This document shows, piece by piece, positions 44,742 to 56,840 of a stretch of 64,000 nucleotides of DNA. Origin of the DNA: Muricea muricata (lineage: Eukaryota > Cnidaria > Anthozoa > Malacalcyonacea > Plexauridae); assembly GCA_963855995.1 (NCBI GenBank), contig OY979725.1, positions 930,001 through 994,000 on the forward strand, written 5' to 3'. The notes below the pieces were generated by a model, which was given only the letters and a program-made list of their open reading frames with translations, did no database searches and had not been told where the DNA came from. Each line of letters starts with the position of its first letter. Position 1 is the first letter of the stretch. A program made the translations under genes and the position numbers.

Positions 44742-45761
44742 TTAATGACAATGAAAAGCCATGCACCCTGGCAAATACGCCCTCGTGCATTCCCTGAAGT
44801 CCCTATTTCGATAAAGTACCAAAAGGGGATTGATCACAGCGTTAGAGAACATCAAGGTTTCCAGGCAAGGATCGACAATAAAAGCTGCTGCAAAACTCAC
44901 AGATTCGCTTAGTGCGAAATATCCCAGCAGCAACAAAGCTGGAAAATAGCAGAGCAACACGGAGGCAACAACGATATAAGTTGTTTTTGTGTTGCGAAAA
45001 ACTTTCTTACGGTTACGGCGCGGCTCATCCGAAGGTGTCTGCATTGTCCAAATAGTGTTCTTGTGTTTGTGAAGAAGTCTGTGAATCCAAACCCAAATGC
45101 CTATGATAACGACGAGGCTGAAAAGGTTAAGAAATGCACCGATAAGGAGAAGGACCGATTGTGGCACTATACGCAGATTCGATACTACTAAAGCGAACAA
45201 TGTCAGCCAAGTGGCAATCACAATGATCTTCAATCGAGTCGGAGTCAAGATAACATGATGACGATAAGGGTAAGCCAAAGTTATGAACCGTTCAATACTC
45301 ATAATAGCTACAGTCAGCAAGGAGGCACCACAGCTGAAGTAGGTAACAAGCCGACAAATGGTCCACAAAGGGCAGTAAGGCGTTCCTAACACTTCCATGA
45401 TCAGTCTTGCAGCAAACAGCGGTTCGACCAAAATCGAAATCAACACATCGCTGGAAGCAACGGTTATTAGCATCATCGATGGTAGCGATCGTAAACGGGA
45501 GTTCTTTGCATAAGCGATGATCAATAGCGAATTTAATATTGAACCGATCACACCAAGTATTATCAAAGATGGTATCAGGAATAGATTCATTATTAGGTGT
45601 CCGCCTTCAGCAGCTTCGCTCCAGTAGTAAGTCACAACGAAGACATCACAAGTTCGTAGTTTCTCAATATTGGACCTATTAAAACTGTCGTTGGCAATAC
45701 TTGATTCATGCATGGCTTTTGCTACGAAAAACAAACGGCAACGAATCGCAATGAAACGCAA
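44742..45761 (-). CDS. Orphan class A GPCR (GPCR 1)
   Basis: One exon encodes 339 aa; a second Met at 45713 would give 323 aa and may be the real start. Seven hydrophobic segments are visible. Landmarks: TM1 GSILNSLLI (N1.50), TM2 ASSDVL (D2.50), a Cys before TM3 (TPYCPLW), ERF instead of DRY at the end of TM3 (SIERFITLAYPYR), TM4 ATW, TM6 CYFP, and TM7 NAVINPLLVLY, so NPxxV replaces NPxxY. N-terminal sequons (NDS, NRS) suit an extracellular N-terminus. The motif CDVFVVTYYW before TM1 is shared with the GPCRs at 52.9, 56.8 and 60.2 kb, which marks one family. Ligand unknown; coupling to G proteins is expected from the family but not shown. Confidence 0.85.
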   Translation of the reverse strand: MRFIAIRCRLFFVAKAMHESSIANDSFNRSNIEKLRTCDVFVVTYYWSEAAEGGHLIMNLFLIPSLIILGVIGSILNSLLIIAYAKNSRLRSLPSMMLITVASSDVLISILVEPLFAARLIMEVLGTPYCPLWTICRLVTYFSCGASLLTVAIMSIERFITLAYPYRHHVILTPTRLKIIVIATWLTLFALVVSNLRIVPQSVLLLIGAFLNLFSLVVIIGIWVWIHRLLHKHKNTIWTMQTPSDEPRRNRKKVFRNTKTTYIVVASVLLCYFPALLLLGYFALSESVSFAAAFIVDPCLETLMFSNAVINPLLVLYRNRDFRECTRAYLPGCMAFHCH

Positions 45762-47744
45762 GAATACAGTTTCAGTTCAGCTCATAGACGGTGCTTTCAG
45801 GCAAAGGATTCCAGTATCTTGTGTTCATGGAATACTTCGATGTCTACAACTTCTTCAATGCCATTTTTAATGTTTCACTAGTAGCGCGGGATTCACGATT
45901 AGGTCTCGAAGTACTATATCGATTCTAATATTTAACGGTTGATTGTACTATTGCAGAAACACAAACGTCAGTTCCTAATGAAACACAATCCTTCAATCCA
46001 ATTTTTCCAATTCACCACATAGGGGACTGAAATCTTCAATTTCTTCACCACACTCGATGTAGCAGTCAGAATGAAACCGTTTATCGCATGAGATTCAGGA
46101 GTCTTTATTTATACAATTCCAGTATGCTTTGGGTTTTAGTCTTCCAGCCACATCTTCAAATCTAGTGTTGTTATAATCCACATAACATCGAACTAGATTC
46201 AAAGATTGTCAAAACACATAGAATGCTGGAGCTGTATATTTTTTAACGTAGATAAAATAACAAAACATCGATGCTAAAAAAAATTATTAGCGATCCTGTA
46301 AGGCGGTCTTATGTCACAATATTTCATAACTACAACCTCGCAAATGCTTGTTTATAAATTTCGTCTGAAAATTTGTGTGTAATAACTGGTTGTCTCATAT
46401 GTGGACAGCCAATGAGATGAGTTCAACGAATATTGGATATACTGCCCACACACACATACACAAACGATATGTTTACTTTTTTATTCCTAATAAATTATTT
46501 CTCGAAGGTCGCAAGACTGCTTCGAGTAAATAGAATATAGAAATTTAAAACTTAATAATTTCAAAGTATATTTTACGTTAATATTGGTTTGGACGCATTC
46601 TCGAGGGCATTTTATCTAGATCATGTTACCGACAGAACAAAATACTGTTGATTTATAATAACTTAAAATTTAAAAGAGATCTTACACTAACAACGAACCA
46701 GTAATGTCCAGGTTTTATAATATTTTGCCTGGAAGAGATAACTGCATTTGAAGTTGACTTAACCGGGTTCAGAAAATGTCAAAATTAGTAAAAGTCGGCC
46801 TATTTTAATGTTAATATCGCAATAACCTGTACCTGTAGTCGGAAACTAGTACATCATCACTTTCTAGGTGATATGCTATTCATTACGAAATAAATTTCTT
46901 GAAAGGAATTTCGGATCATCTGCGGTGGAAAATTAAGGTTACGGCATGTTTTTACAATGAATGGTTCGCCATGCCCCCTCCCTCCCCTCCCTCAGTGCAC
47001 TATCAGGGCAGGAGAACGAAGGGCCAAAGGCAGTCAGCCTGGCAACTCATCTATCAGCCAGAAAGTTGAAGATACCGTATATTTGCATTACTTGTGTGAC
47101 ATTAAGCTTCGCCTTGCAGTCAGGATGGCATACACACAACATGGAATTTCAAACAAAACAAACTTGCACTTTTAAATTTATGCATTCCCAAAATTCTCAG
47201 CCATATATCTGTGCCAGAAACACCTTTCAACTTACTTTACTTTAGGAAACAAATGCTTGTACGTATACGATAGACTGGTACCGGTTCTTAATTTTTTTAA
47301 TGGCGTTTCTCCGACAATTTTGAAAATGTTTATACTAATTTTGAAACCTAAATATCTCGCTCAAAACTATTTCAAAATACGAATGGCATGCATATTCCAA
47401 AATTTAACTTAATTGACATCACTGAATGACACGCTTAATCCTGCCTGAGTTCAATAACTCTTCTAATTTTTAAACTAGACGGAATAAAAAGGGTCCACGC
47501 GGTATATAACATATTACAATTGAAATATTAATTTCAGCATGTCTGAATTAGTGATATTTGTTTGTGTGTTTTTACCCAGAAAGCATACTGTCGCCATGAA
47601 ATTTATCATTACTGAATGTCTCAATATTTGTATCACCATCGCTACCCCTACATTATCTGTGTATTCACTCTCAGGCTGTAAGCTGTAAAAAAACTTTTGT
47701 GACAACGAAGGCTATATACTGCGCCACAAGACCACCACATACAA
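45762..47744. other. Intergenic region between GPCR 1 and GPCR 2
   Basis: No gene is seen. An imperfect inverted repeat at about 46112-46240 (acaattccagtatgct against agaatgctggagctgta) is a likely MITE. The remainder is AT-rich, with a small c/t-rich patch at about 46970-46995. Confidence 0.45.
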
Positions 47745-48081
47745 TCAACTCCCGCCATGCGAACAGCTCTTTTTTACGGACACCCCGCTATTAAGGGCAC
47801 TTTGCAAATCCCAGGTTAAAACTGTTATAAATTGTACTGCAATAGCTCATCTCTTCTCTAAACACAACATGATAGTAAATTAAATTTTTATCAGCAAAAC
47901 TATTTATCACCCAAACTTTAACTAGAATTTGGTACAAATTCGACATCTTAAGTCAAAAAGCATTGCTATTGTACGGTCATTCTACATCCTGAAATTGGGA
48001 AATTTTGTCCGCACCCCATGACTACTGCGGACACTCGCTATTACGGATGGTTCCCCGGGTGTCCGCCATAACGGGAGTTGA
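47745..48081. mobile_element. MITE overlapping the 3' end of GPCR 2
   Basis: It is bounded by TCAACTCCCGCCATG at 47745 and CATAACGGGAGTTGA ending at 48081 (inverted repeats, two differences). Subterminal words gtccgc/gcggac and ctattac/ctattaag recur inside on both sides. Its last 60 bp are read as codons of the minus-strand GPCR, including the stop codon. Confidence 0.7.
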
Positions 48082-49059
48082 CTTTGGAACGTCACATCCC
48101 TTTGGTCTCATCCAAGACAAGATGTCTTTTGCCGTTTCCCTGAAGGCGCTTTTTCGCCAGAAAAGAAGACTCGGATTCAGCAACGAATTCGAGAACATCA
48201 CCGTCTCGACCCACGGAGCGACCAGAAACAGAACAACGAAGTCGTAGTCCTGCGTCGCATTATATGCTAATAATACGAGAGAGGGGAAATAGAACACGAG
48301 AACAGCTCCACAAATGAGATAGCTTGTCCGGGTTGTACGAAAGCTCGATTCCTGTCGCTTCGAATGGCTCGTGTTGTTTCCCACGTCTGGCGTCTGTGTT
48401 GAGCTGATAGCAGCATTATGTCGTTTGACGAGCCTCGTCACCCAAAACCAGGTGACAAACACAATTGCTATTGACAAAACTATCAGAATATTTCCCACGG
48501 ATGAGAGAACAGCGTAGGAAACAGGGCCAAGGTGTAACGGTACAAACACCAAAACAAAAATCCAAGTCATAGCAACAACTATTTTCAATCGAAAGGGCGG
48601 CAGTATTCTTTTATACCGAAACGGGAAAGCCAAAGTTACAAACCTTTCGATACATATTATTGCGACAGTCAACAGCGACAGTCCACAACAAATATACGAC
48701 GAGAGTCTTGCTGTGATCAGCACAAAACAACTATGGATCCCTCGCATCTCGTTCAGCATCCTTGCGATCGAAAACGGCTGCACGACCACGTTTGTCATAA
48801 AGTCACTGAGGGCCAAAACGACGAGAAGCATATTCGAGCAGGTTCGTAGAGATTTATTTTGGCAGTACACCAACCAGACGAGGACATTAAGACACATCGC
48901 TGTAATGGCGAGGAACATATTGACAATAATGTATACAATGTTTGAGTAGTAATGCATCCCCTTTGCTGGCGCATCCAAGTAGAATGTCAGAAAGGATCCG
49001 TTACAAGGAACGAACGTCGGAGCGCTATGCGAATAATTGCTGCTAGTACTCATTGCCAC
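48022..49059 (-). CDS. Orphan class A GPCR (GPCR 2) with MITE-derived C-terminus
   Basis: One exon encodes 345 aa. Landmarks: N58 in TM1, LALSD with D86 in TM2, C111 before TM3, CIERF with E138-R139 in place of DR, TM4 MTW, TM6 FYFP, and TM7 NSLLNPSLLFW, again without the NPxxY tyrosine. Sequons near the N-terminus (NYS, NGS) suit an extracellular N-terminus. The third cytoplasmic loop (about 225-255) is Ser/Thr-rich. The last 19 residues (from Ser327) and the stop codon lie inside the MITE at 47745-48081, so the native tail was replaced or extended by insertion. It belongs to the same family as its neighbours but is the most divergent besides the one at 62 kb. Ligand unknown. Confidence 0.85.
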   Translation of the reverse strand: MAMSTSSNYSHSAPTFVPCNGSFLTFYLDAPAKGMHYYSNIVYIIVNMFLAITAMCLNVLVWLVYCQNKSLRTCSNMLLVVLALSDFMTNVVVQPFSIARMLNEMRGIHSCFVLITARLSSYICCGLSLLTVAIICIERFVTLAFPFRYKRILPPFRLKIVVAMTWIFVLVFVPLHLGPVSYAVLSSVGNILIVLSIAIVFVTWFWVTRLVKRHNAAISSTQTPDVGNNTSHSKRQESSFRTTRTSYLICGAVLVFYFPSLVLLAYNATQDYDFVVLFLVAPWVETVMFSNSLLNPSLLFWRKSAFRETAKDILSWMRPKGCDVPKSTPVMADTRGTIRNSECPQ

Positions 49060-52000
49060 TGTGTCAACAAGAAAGTTTATCTAGTTCGAGAGAAACAATC
49101 AAGCGACTAATATTTATCCAAGAAACGTACAAACGGAATCAGCAATTGTAACCGACGATTTTGATCTTTTGGATCTCGTATTGTAACTCGCCTAGCCTAA
49201 AGCTAGATTAGGAACTTTGAGTTGACAATGAAGGAAGATTATTATAGTAATTATAAGTTAACGTCCGAAAAAGACGAATGAAACAAAATCCTTAAAATGT
49301 GTAAAACTATTATGGAAGGAACATGGGTCGACGATCCACGGTTTTTTCGCCCTTCGACAAGCGCTTGAAGAAAACTATACTTCACATGTTCAAATCTTCG
49401 TCGCAGTAGCGTACGGTCAGCTCGCAGTTTTAATTGAGGAATATAACAATTGCGTATCCAAAATTATGAATTTAAACAACCAGCAACGCGAGTGAAAATA
49501 ATTTGAACCCAATTAAATATCATCTGGGAGTCACTCGCCAATCCATTCACATGCTCTTTGTCCCAACTTGACACTCTTCAATTTAAATCCACAATGCACA
49601 AACAAATGAACGCCTTATACTTGACTATGTGAAACGGTATGGGTGTGACGTTCGGGCCGTTTATATGCTATCGGGGGTCTTCTATCCAACTGTTAAATAG
49701 TTAAATTATTAAAGAGTTGTTGATAACAAGAATGTATATTTAAGGCGAGACTTAATTGCAACAACTCGATCTAAATTAAATCGACAAGACACTCGATGAT
49801 TGCGTACTTTTTCAGATAAAGGTTCCATTTTTCCCACTTTTTTCCATTTATTTTTAATTTTAAAACGCATAAACACGTTAAATCTCGAATTTTCGGTGGC
49901 AATGCACGCGCAAAGCATTAAAATATGTTTTAGTGGCGACACGAAGATAAACAGTTCGTCACAGCTTACTAAAAATGGACAATTAATCAGTTTTTTTTTA
50001 TTTAATGAAACAAATGGAAACTTCGCGTAAAATTATCGATCTCCTGTGGGAATTAAAGCGTGCAATACGAAATTTGAAGATCACATAGAAAAAATATTGT
50101 GAAAAATGCCTTGAATACAACCCGTGCAGATCAAACGTCATGTTTTATTTACTCCGTTCACTTTCTTTTAAATTGGAATTCGAGCAAAAAATTGCTGTTC
50201 GATTATTCATCTATCTGCTATAGACTTTCTATTTAGTTGTTAGCGTGCCAGTGATAACAACGCTGATATTAAAAACAAAGTAATCCCATAAGTCTATTTC
50301 TCTTCCGAAAGATAGCGAATCATATATCACTTTTGCCACGAGCAAACATAATTATGGAAATAACAAGATTTCCACTGCAAAAGGAGAGTGTAAGCTAAGT
50401 ACATTGCTTCTCGTGTTCTCAAAGCCCAAACATGACTTGGAATTTTCAGTGCATTTGATAACAATAGATATCATTAAAGAACAGTCCATCTGTTATTAAA
50501 GCCACTGAATGCAACAAATAAGGCATTTTTGCATATAGCTGATTCCCATGCATAGCATTTTTTAAAACACTTGTAATTCCATAACAGCCGAAAAATCAAG
50601 AACACGAAGTTATTCTCGAAATTTAGAGTTTCTTTTAATGTACTGAAAAAATCCACACACGTCCATTTAGAACACTTGAATGCCTAAAGGATGAAACAAA
50701 ATTTTCCGACGCAGGGCTTTCGAAATTTTGTTTGTACCTTGTATATAGATGAATCGAAAAATTAGATATCAGATTTTATTATGTACAAAGAATCGGACAA
50801 TGCCACACACACACTTAATGAACTTTTGACTGTTTTGCATAATAATTGTTTCTAGATTTTGTTTGACGATCGACCTGTTTTTGTTGATATAAATTTCTTA
50901 ATTCTCTATTAATATGCAATTGTTATCTAACACTATACAAACATGGGCATGACGCTTCTATTCACTCTTAAACGGTTCACCTTAATTGTAAAGAGTAAAA
51001 AGTATCGCCTTGGTCGCGCACCTGCAGTTATCAAATACAGCACCCAACAGGACACCAGTGTTTTGCAGTAAATATATGTATTAACAGTGCTCATACAGCG
51101 ATCTCAATTATTACATATCTGCGATGCCTCGTGCATCTTGAGTAAAATTAAAACTGATACCCCGTGCACTTAAATTGGAAAAGATTCTCCACTAATCCGC
51201 GTTGGCTGGATAGCTTATTAGGTGGAGAAGCACTCCGGAAACCCGAAGATGCACAAGAGTTCAAACGCAAGTGCTCTGAAATGTCAGATTAATAAGAATG
51301 TAGTTTTTCGTATCTGAGACAGTGGTTCTGTAATAAAAAGAAAGACAACACGCCAACCGCATATGTGCCACATTGTGGACTCTCGTTGACGACGTTCATA
51401 TGCGAGTAGTCAACCCTTTACCGAACGTTCCAAGTGCTATCCAGTTGTTCTTTCTAGGTATTTAGGATTAAAGTGAGAAAATCTGACTGACTTAACAAAG
51501 AATCTCTAATGACCGAAGTTGAGCAGTCTTTTTTCTCAGAGACAAAACAAAACCCAAATACTGCTATACTTCATGTCTCAGTGTATATAAAGTTGATAGC
51601 ACCGTCAAGACAATAACGCAAGATTACTTCGACTTCCGCTTTCGCGTGTCACATAACAAACGAGACGTACGGCCGAGGAGGCTTAGGCACGAATGAATGA
51701 GTGACTGATTGATTGACTGACATGAATAACAGGGAGATGTTCAAGATACGATCGGCACATTATCATTCCAATTGCTAGTCTAGCTTGTAACAAACGCACT
51801 AACTTAATTTAGCATTTCGTATTAAATCCAATTAACTTTGCAACCCTATTGAACGCTCTCAGCCAATCAGAACCATCAGGAGGATCTAGTTTAATATATC
51901 GACTGGTAGGGGACGCGAATATTAGGTAAATGTTATGACATGTCGGCATTTTTCCGTGTAAATAAATTGTCCCCGTTTAATATAATAAGTTCTTCTTTCT

Positions 52001-52144
52001 ATTTAATATTAAGGCCTAAAGCAAACCTATTGTTCTGCATAACTTATATACACCTGTCTGTTGGCAAGACAGCAACAAAACACTACATATAATACATAGT
52101 AACACAGTCCACAGTCTTTTGCAGTAAAATTACAATTGATAGTA
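49060..52144. other. Intergenic region between GPCR 2 and GPCR 3
   Basis: AT-rich DNA without a recognisable gene; frames are at most 77 codons and featureless. It includes the repeat at 51230-51370 that matches 38.6 kb. Confidence 0.5.
51230..51370. repeat. Dispersed repeat shared with 38596-38800
   Basis: Second copy of the family described at 38.6 kb, same orientation, shorter at its right end. Confidence 0.45.
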
Positions 52145-52222
52145 CCTCATTGGATGTTGCAATGAACTGAACTAATGTTTTGTCTTCCTGGCTTATAGAT
52201 GTTGCTTAAGAGGTACTTCGGC
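52145..52222 (-). repeat. Relic copy of the GPCR 3 5' flank
   Basis: gatgttgcaatgaactgaac through tagatgttgcttaagaggta closely matches 53957-54035, which lies just upstream of the GPCR at 52926-53933. It is in the same orientation but has no receptor coding sequence beside it. Confidence 0.7.
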
Positions 52223-52267
52223 TTGAGCTCAAGCGTTTCCATGTTGCACAGCCATAAACACCACATA

Positions 52268-52395
52268 CTTGATGCAAATTGTGCATTTTATTCGCTTGAT
52301 AAAAGTTTGTGATCAAGTTGCATCAAGATCGTTAGTTGCAACAAGTTGCATCAAGTCTGTGAAAGTCAGACTTGATGCAACTTGATATTTGTGAA
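52268..52395. repeat. TTGATGCAACTTGAT repeat cluster (second site)
   Basis: Five or six direct and inverted copies of caagttgcatcaag-like words, the family also present at 41.5 kb. A near-perfect inverted pair surrounds gtgaaagtcagac at about 52360. Confidence 0.6.
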
Positions 52396-52925
52396 AAACA
52401 CACATCGAGCGCGCGGATAAAAAATCTTTACAATCAACTTGCATATAAGCCTGTTGACAACTTGCAGCAGACTTCTTATCAAGCTCTTATATATGTACAT
52501 CAAGCTGGATCAAGCGATGCGAAAGCTTCCGGATATCAGCTTGATGACTGTCAGGTAACAAGCCTGCAGCTTACCTCTGGCTGTGTGGTCAGCCATGTAG
52601 CTTTATCTGTTTTTTTTTTAATTGTTATCCTAGAAAGGTCCGTGGATCGTGACCGCAAACCCTTTCAAGGTTTCCCAGGGAGGGTAAATCGAAATGAGAC
52701 GAAGAGCATATGCTAGTTGCATGCCCCTTTTTTGGTTGGTTTGCACTTTATTAAAGTCACTCAGCAAACCACATGAAGTAATTGTGCATAATGTACTCTG
52801 GGTTTGAAAGAAACCTTGTGGAAACTGAGTAAATATTACGGTCACCGAGTTTAGTTTCCTCCAGGACTTTTTCTACATACGTGAAAAAGATTCTTTAAAT
52901 AGAGCCATCAATGCGACACGAATGA

Positions 52926-53933
52926 TCAGTTCTCGCGATATTTCGTAGTGCTGTTCTCGTGCCCAACCATAGTACCCACATCTCGGGAGACCCACACAAG
53001 CCGGCAAATGAAGGACCTTGCAGTCTGCCTGAACTCACTCTTCCTCCAAAATATGTAGAGAGGATTGAGAAAGGAATGACCCAGCATAATCATTTCGCTC
53101 CATGGCGTGACAAGGAACATGAACGTGAAATCTGTGGGTTCTGTGAAGTAGTACATCAAACTAAAGACGAGAGGAAGGTAGCAGAGTATAAGTCCCAAGA
53201 CAATAGCGCCGCTTGTGTGAGTGTTTTTGTGAATCTCTTGCTGGGAGTTTTGCTGCTGCGGTTTCGTGGCTATTTGAGAAGGTCTGTTATGTGTAGCTAT
53301 TCTACGCTTGTGATTTCGTAGCAATTTGAAAACCCATATCCAAATTGATAACAGCGTGACGATGCAAATGCCTACGACAGCGGCAGAAAGAGCTAAGAAT
53401 ACTTTATTTGGTATCAACCAAAGATTTGCCAGTATCATCAGAAATGTGAGGCACCATATGATTCCGACAACGATCTTCATTCGTATTCTCGTCAAGATCG
53501 TTTGGTAACGATACGGATATGCCAAAGTAATGAAACGCTCCACACTTATAAACGTCACAGTTAACAACGAAACTCCGGCAGGAAAATACGATAACAATCT
53601 GTAAAATGTCCACAGAACACAGTTATGAGTACCATAAATTTCCTTCAGTAATCTGGCTGTATGAAGTGGTAGCACAACCGCGGTGACCATCAAGTCACCG
53701 AACGCCAACGAGACAAGAGGTACATTGGAGACCGTACGTAAGCGAGAGTTCTTGAAGTAAGATAACACGACGAGAAAATTTGCAATCGTTCCCAAAACAG
53801 CTAATATTACACTTATTGTGGCAAGTGTTATGTTCGTGTAGAGATGTTCTCCAACCGCAGGTAGTGTCCAGTAGTAAGTAACGAAAAACTCGCTACATAG
53901 CTTCAACTCGCCAGCAGTACTATTTCCAGCCAT
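52926..53933 (-). CDS. Orphan class A GPCR (GPCR 3)
   Basis: One exon encodes 335 aa. The N-terminus MAGNSTAGELKLCSEFFVTYYW is shared almost exactly with the two + strand receptors at 56.8 and 60.2 kb. N4 and N34 are in sequons. Landmarks: N52 (TM1), LAFGD with D80 (TM2), C105, VERF with E132-R133, W160 (TM4), CYLP at 251-254 (TM6), and N290-P291 followed by LYIFW instead of xxY. The third cytoplasmic loop is basic and Gln-rich. The C-tail is about 20 residues longer than in the two paralogues. It is divergently oriented to them across 2.9 kb. Ligand unknown. Confidence 0.88.
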   Translation of the reverse strand: MAGNSTAGELKLCSEFFVTYYWTLPAVGEHLYTNITLATISVILAVLGTIANFLVVLSYFKNSRLRTVSNVPLVSLAFGDLMVTAVVLPLHTARLLKEIYGTHNCVLWTFYRLLSYFPAGVSLLTVTFISVERFITLAYPYRYQTILTRIRMKIVVGIIWCLTFLMILANLWLIPNKVFLALSAAVVGICIVTLLSIWIWVFKLLRNHKRRIATHNRPSQIATKPQQQNSQQEIHKNTHTSGAIVLGLILCYLPLVFSLMYYFTEPTDFTFMFLVTPWSEMIMLGHSFLNPLYIFWRKSEFRQTARSFICRLVWVSRDVGTMVGHENSTTKYREN

Positions 53934-56840
53934 GAATTCTTTTGCGAGTTTTCAGCGATTGAATGTTGCGATGAACTGAACTAATGTTTTGTCTTCCTGA
54001 CGTATAGATGTTGCTCAAGAGGTACTTAGAAAGCGCTTTCAGCAAGTCAAGTCCAATTTTCTTAATCCTCAGTCTACAACTATTCAATACAATCTTGTTT
54101 TCTCTCAAATATTTCTCCGATAGAACGTAGTTTTAACTATAAGGAACCATAGAATCAATATCCAAAAAAATATATAACTGTCATTCAGTCCTATTAAAGC
54201 AGTCCAAGCTCGTTAAGTGCAATTTTTTTAAACTTTGTGCCCAAGAACGATCTTTTTGCACAATCCCGATTTCTTCAAATCATTTCTCTGCTGGCATATG
54301 GTTCTAACTATATGTGAAACCAAGGATCAATATCCCTGCAAAATATACCTGTCGTTCAGTCCTATAAAAGCGGTCCAAGCTTGTCAAGTTTAAAACTTTG
54401 AATCGTGTTTTCTTCAGATTACTTCTCGGCTGGAATGTAGTTTTTAACTATATATGAAACCATGGAATCAATATTCATATAATACTCTTGATATTAGAAA
54501 TAGTTTGAGCTTGTACTTGCCAGTCTGTCAATTTTTCTTTTCACTATGCATTGAAAAATGATCGCCGTTCTTTTTTAACCAACTTTACAGAGACTTTCCG
54601 TCGAGCATGCACTTTAGGCAACCGATACGCGATCTTATGTCTTATCGTTTGTTCAGAACTGATCGATATGATCTCAAATAAAATCCTTTTGGAATTATTT
54701 TCGAATTAAAACATAAAACCATGAATTTAAGTGGCGACTCTACACCACACCTGTGGTGGTTTATATATACGTCAAACTGGGTTTTTTAAGTGCGAGAGCA
54801 CTTATGGCAACCAGTATCTCAGTTCCGGACAACCTGTCTTTCCTATAACACCTGCCTTTTCCGTACAACGCGTGAGAAAATCTAATTGATATTTCTGTCC
54901 TAAGTTGTATTACATTTACATGTACGTATATTCGCTAGCTAGCCAGTTTCGTTAGACGATATAGGCAAATGGTTCAAGTGTTTCTTAGTTACCCAGCTGT
55001 CGTCTATAAGATAGTTGCCCCGCTTTAAGCAGGTTCTTTTTTACTGTTCAAAGACGAACGTTTTAATGCTTTTACAAAATGTTGTTCTTTGTGTTTGTAT
55101 TTGCAAAAATTCTTCAAGCCTTTCCAACCAAGCTAATCGGTTGACATCGCCCGAATGACTTTATTTACCTTGATATCCAAAACTTAACATACATCCACAA
55201 ACGAACTGATTCCTTTTACACCATCGCATTCCAGTTCTACATTTATTCAAAACACGTGCAAGAAACACGTACATGCATATGATCCGAACGTCTTTCCAAC
55301 GCTTATCTATGTTCAAATGATTTTGAATGCCCTGATAAGATCAACATACCCTCTCGTTATGTCATAATTGATGATTCCGCTTAGATTAAAGACAAAAGAC
55401 CAATAATGACTTGGATATACTAATACAGAGGTTGCCAATCAGGATCGTTGGGTAATAGATTTACATTACTTGTACATTAAAAAAATAATCCTTAACAAAC
55501 GGTGGCCCTAGCTGTTATATTGCATCACGTTACGAGATGTATTCACTGATGAATTAAGAAAGGCCAGTAAAACCACACTGTAAGGGTCGTCGTGTCAATT
55601 AATCTACACTTGAGGAGAAATTTTAACGAATATGATTAGAGTCAAATTTCACGTGAAAGTTGCCAATAAGAAAAAGTGAAATTATGTAAACATCTTCTTC
55701 GCCTACGCTACAAACAATCAACGATTTTTAACATCTACGCTTCGCTGCGAAATGAATCACGGTACAATCCAAGGATTAATACAGGTCAATACCGCAAAGC
55801 AGTCTTGTAAAATTTCTTCCAAACAGAAATCTACGAGTAGATTTAAGAAAACTTAGTCGGGCAGAACCCCACAACACGTCTCTCTACACGCCTCTCTACA
55901 CACCTCTCTACACGCCCAACTAAAGTGCCAGCCTCAGCCCTGTGCGACAGAAACAGCTGCATGTTGCCATGCAGAGCCTTCAACTGGATCAAGTTGAATG
56001 GCAAAGTGTTTGCAAATGTGTAGCTCTGAGCTGGAAATAGGGACGCTCATTAACATGAGTGCCGCAAGGTGGACCTTGTCTTGTCAACGTTTCAAGCGAA
56101 GGCCCTTCGTCGGCTGAACTAACTTCCCGATGAATTTCCTAACTTCCTAACAAAAGACCTTTGCTCGAAACGTCGATTTTCACATTATCTTTTCAGGTAG
56201 TGAAAAAACCGATAACTTTCGTGTGCTGTTACTTGCACTACCTACATTGGTAACGTCGTTCGAGACGCCTGTTAACGTTATCTCTTGACCTTAAATGTAG
56301 ATGGGAGATGTTACACAAAATTTGATTGGACGACGGGAAAAATTCAATGAATCAAATTTCATGCATAATATTAAATTATCCGCATTTGGCGTTGTTATGA
56401 AAAAGGTCTATTATGATCTTACAAGTCGACTCGACTTGCATATTTATCTCGACATCTTTTTCCTGGGAAGAAGCATGTTGCAAATTACGATTACACAAAG
56501 CAAAGAACATAGACGTCACTACAGTACTACCAACTTCATCAAGTATTTCCTAATCTTGTCAAAGTTTAAACACACAGAGGTGAAGTTAGGAGCTTATCAC
56601 CTCTCTTATCTATCAACTCGTAATTTCTTATCATTTTTGTAGGGCCAGATGTCTTCCATATGAACAGCATATTACATCGTTTTGTTTAAACCTCCGCCCA
56701 TATAACTGTATTGAGCATAATCCAAACTTGATCATATCTGAACACTTGCTATAGAGTTTCAATAGCCGGAATTTTTGTATAGATTTTTTTTAAGAAAGTT
56801 TGTATAGAATTTCTCCAGGACGAAGCTACTCTTACAAGGA
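53934..56840. other. Intergenic region between divergent GPCRs 3 and 4
   Basis: It holds the conserved GPCR 3 5' flank (53957-54035), a degenerate threefold repeat (54097-54490) and, from 55919, the start of the segmental duplication. No credible gene is seen. Promoters for both receptors must lie here. Confidence 0.5.
54097..54490. repeat. Three degenerate tandem units upstream of GPCR 3
   Basis: Phrases tttct.cgatag.acgtagtt, actata..gaaacca, gaatcaatatc, cattcagtcctat.aaagc and ggtccaagct recur at about 54100, 54270 and 54410. Units are about 135-175 bp, the last truncated. Confidence 0.6.

Noticed and set aside
56301..56642. 113-codon frame upstream of GPCR 4, also kept at 59695-60036 in the duplicate
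   Set aside because: Open in both copies, but this is expected from recent duplication. Differences are mostly replacements, there is no signal or domain, and it ends about 200 bp before the GPCR start.
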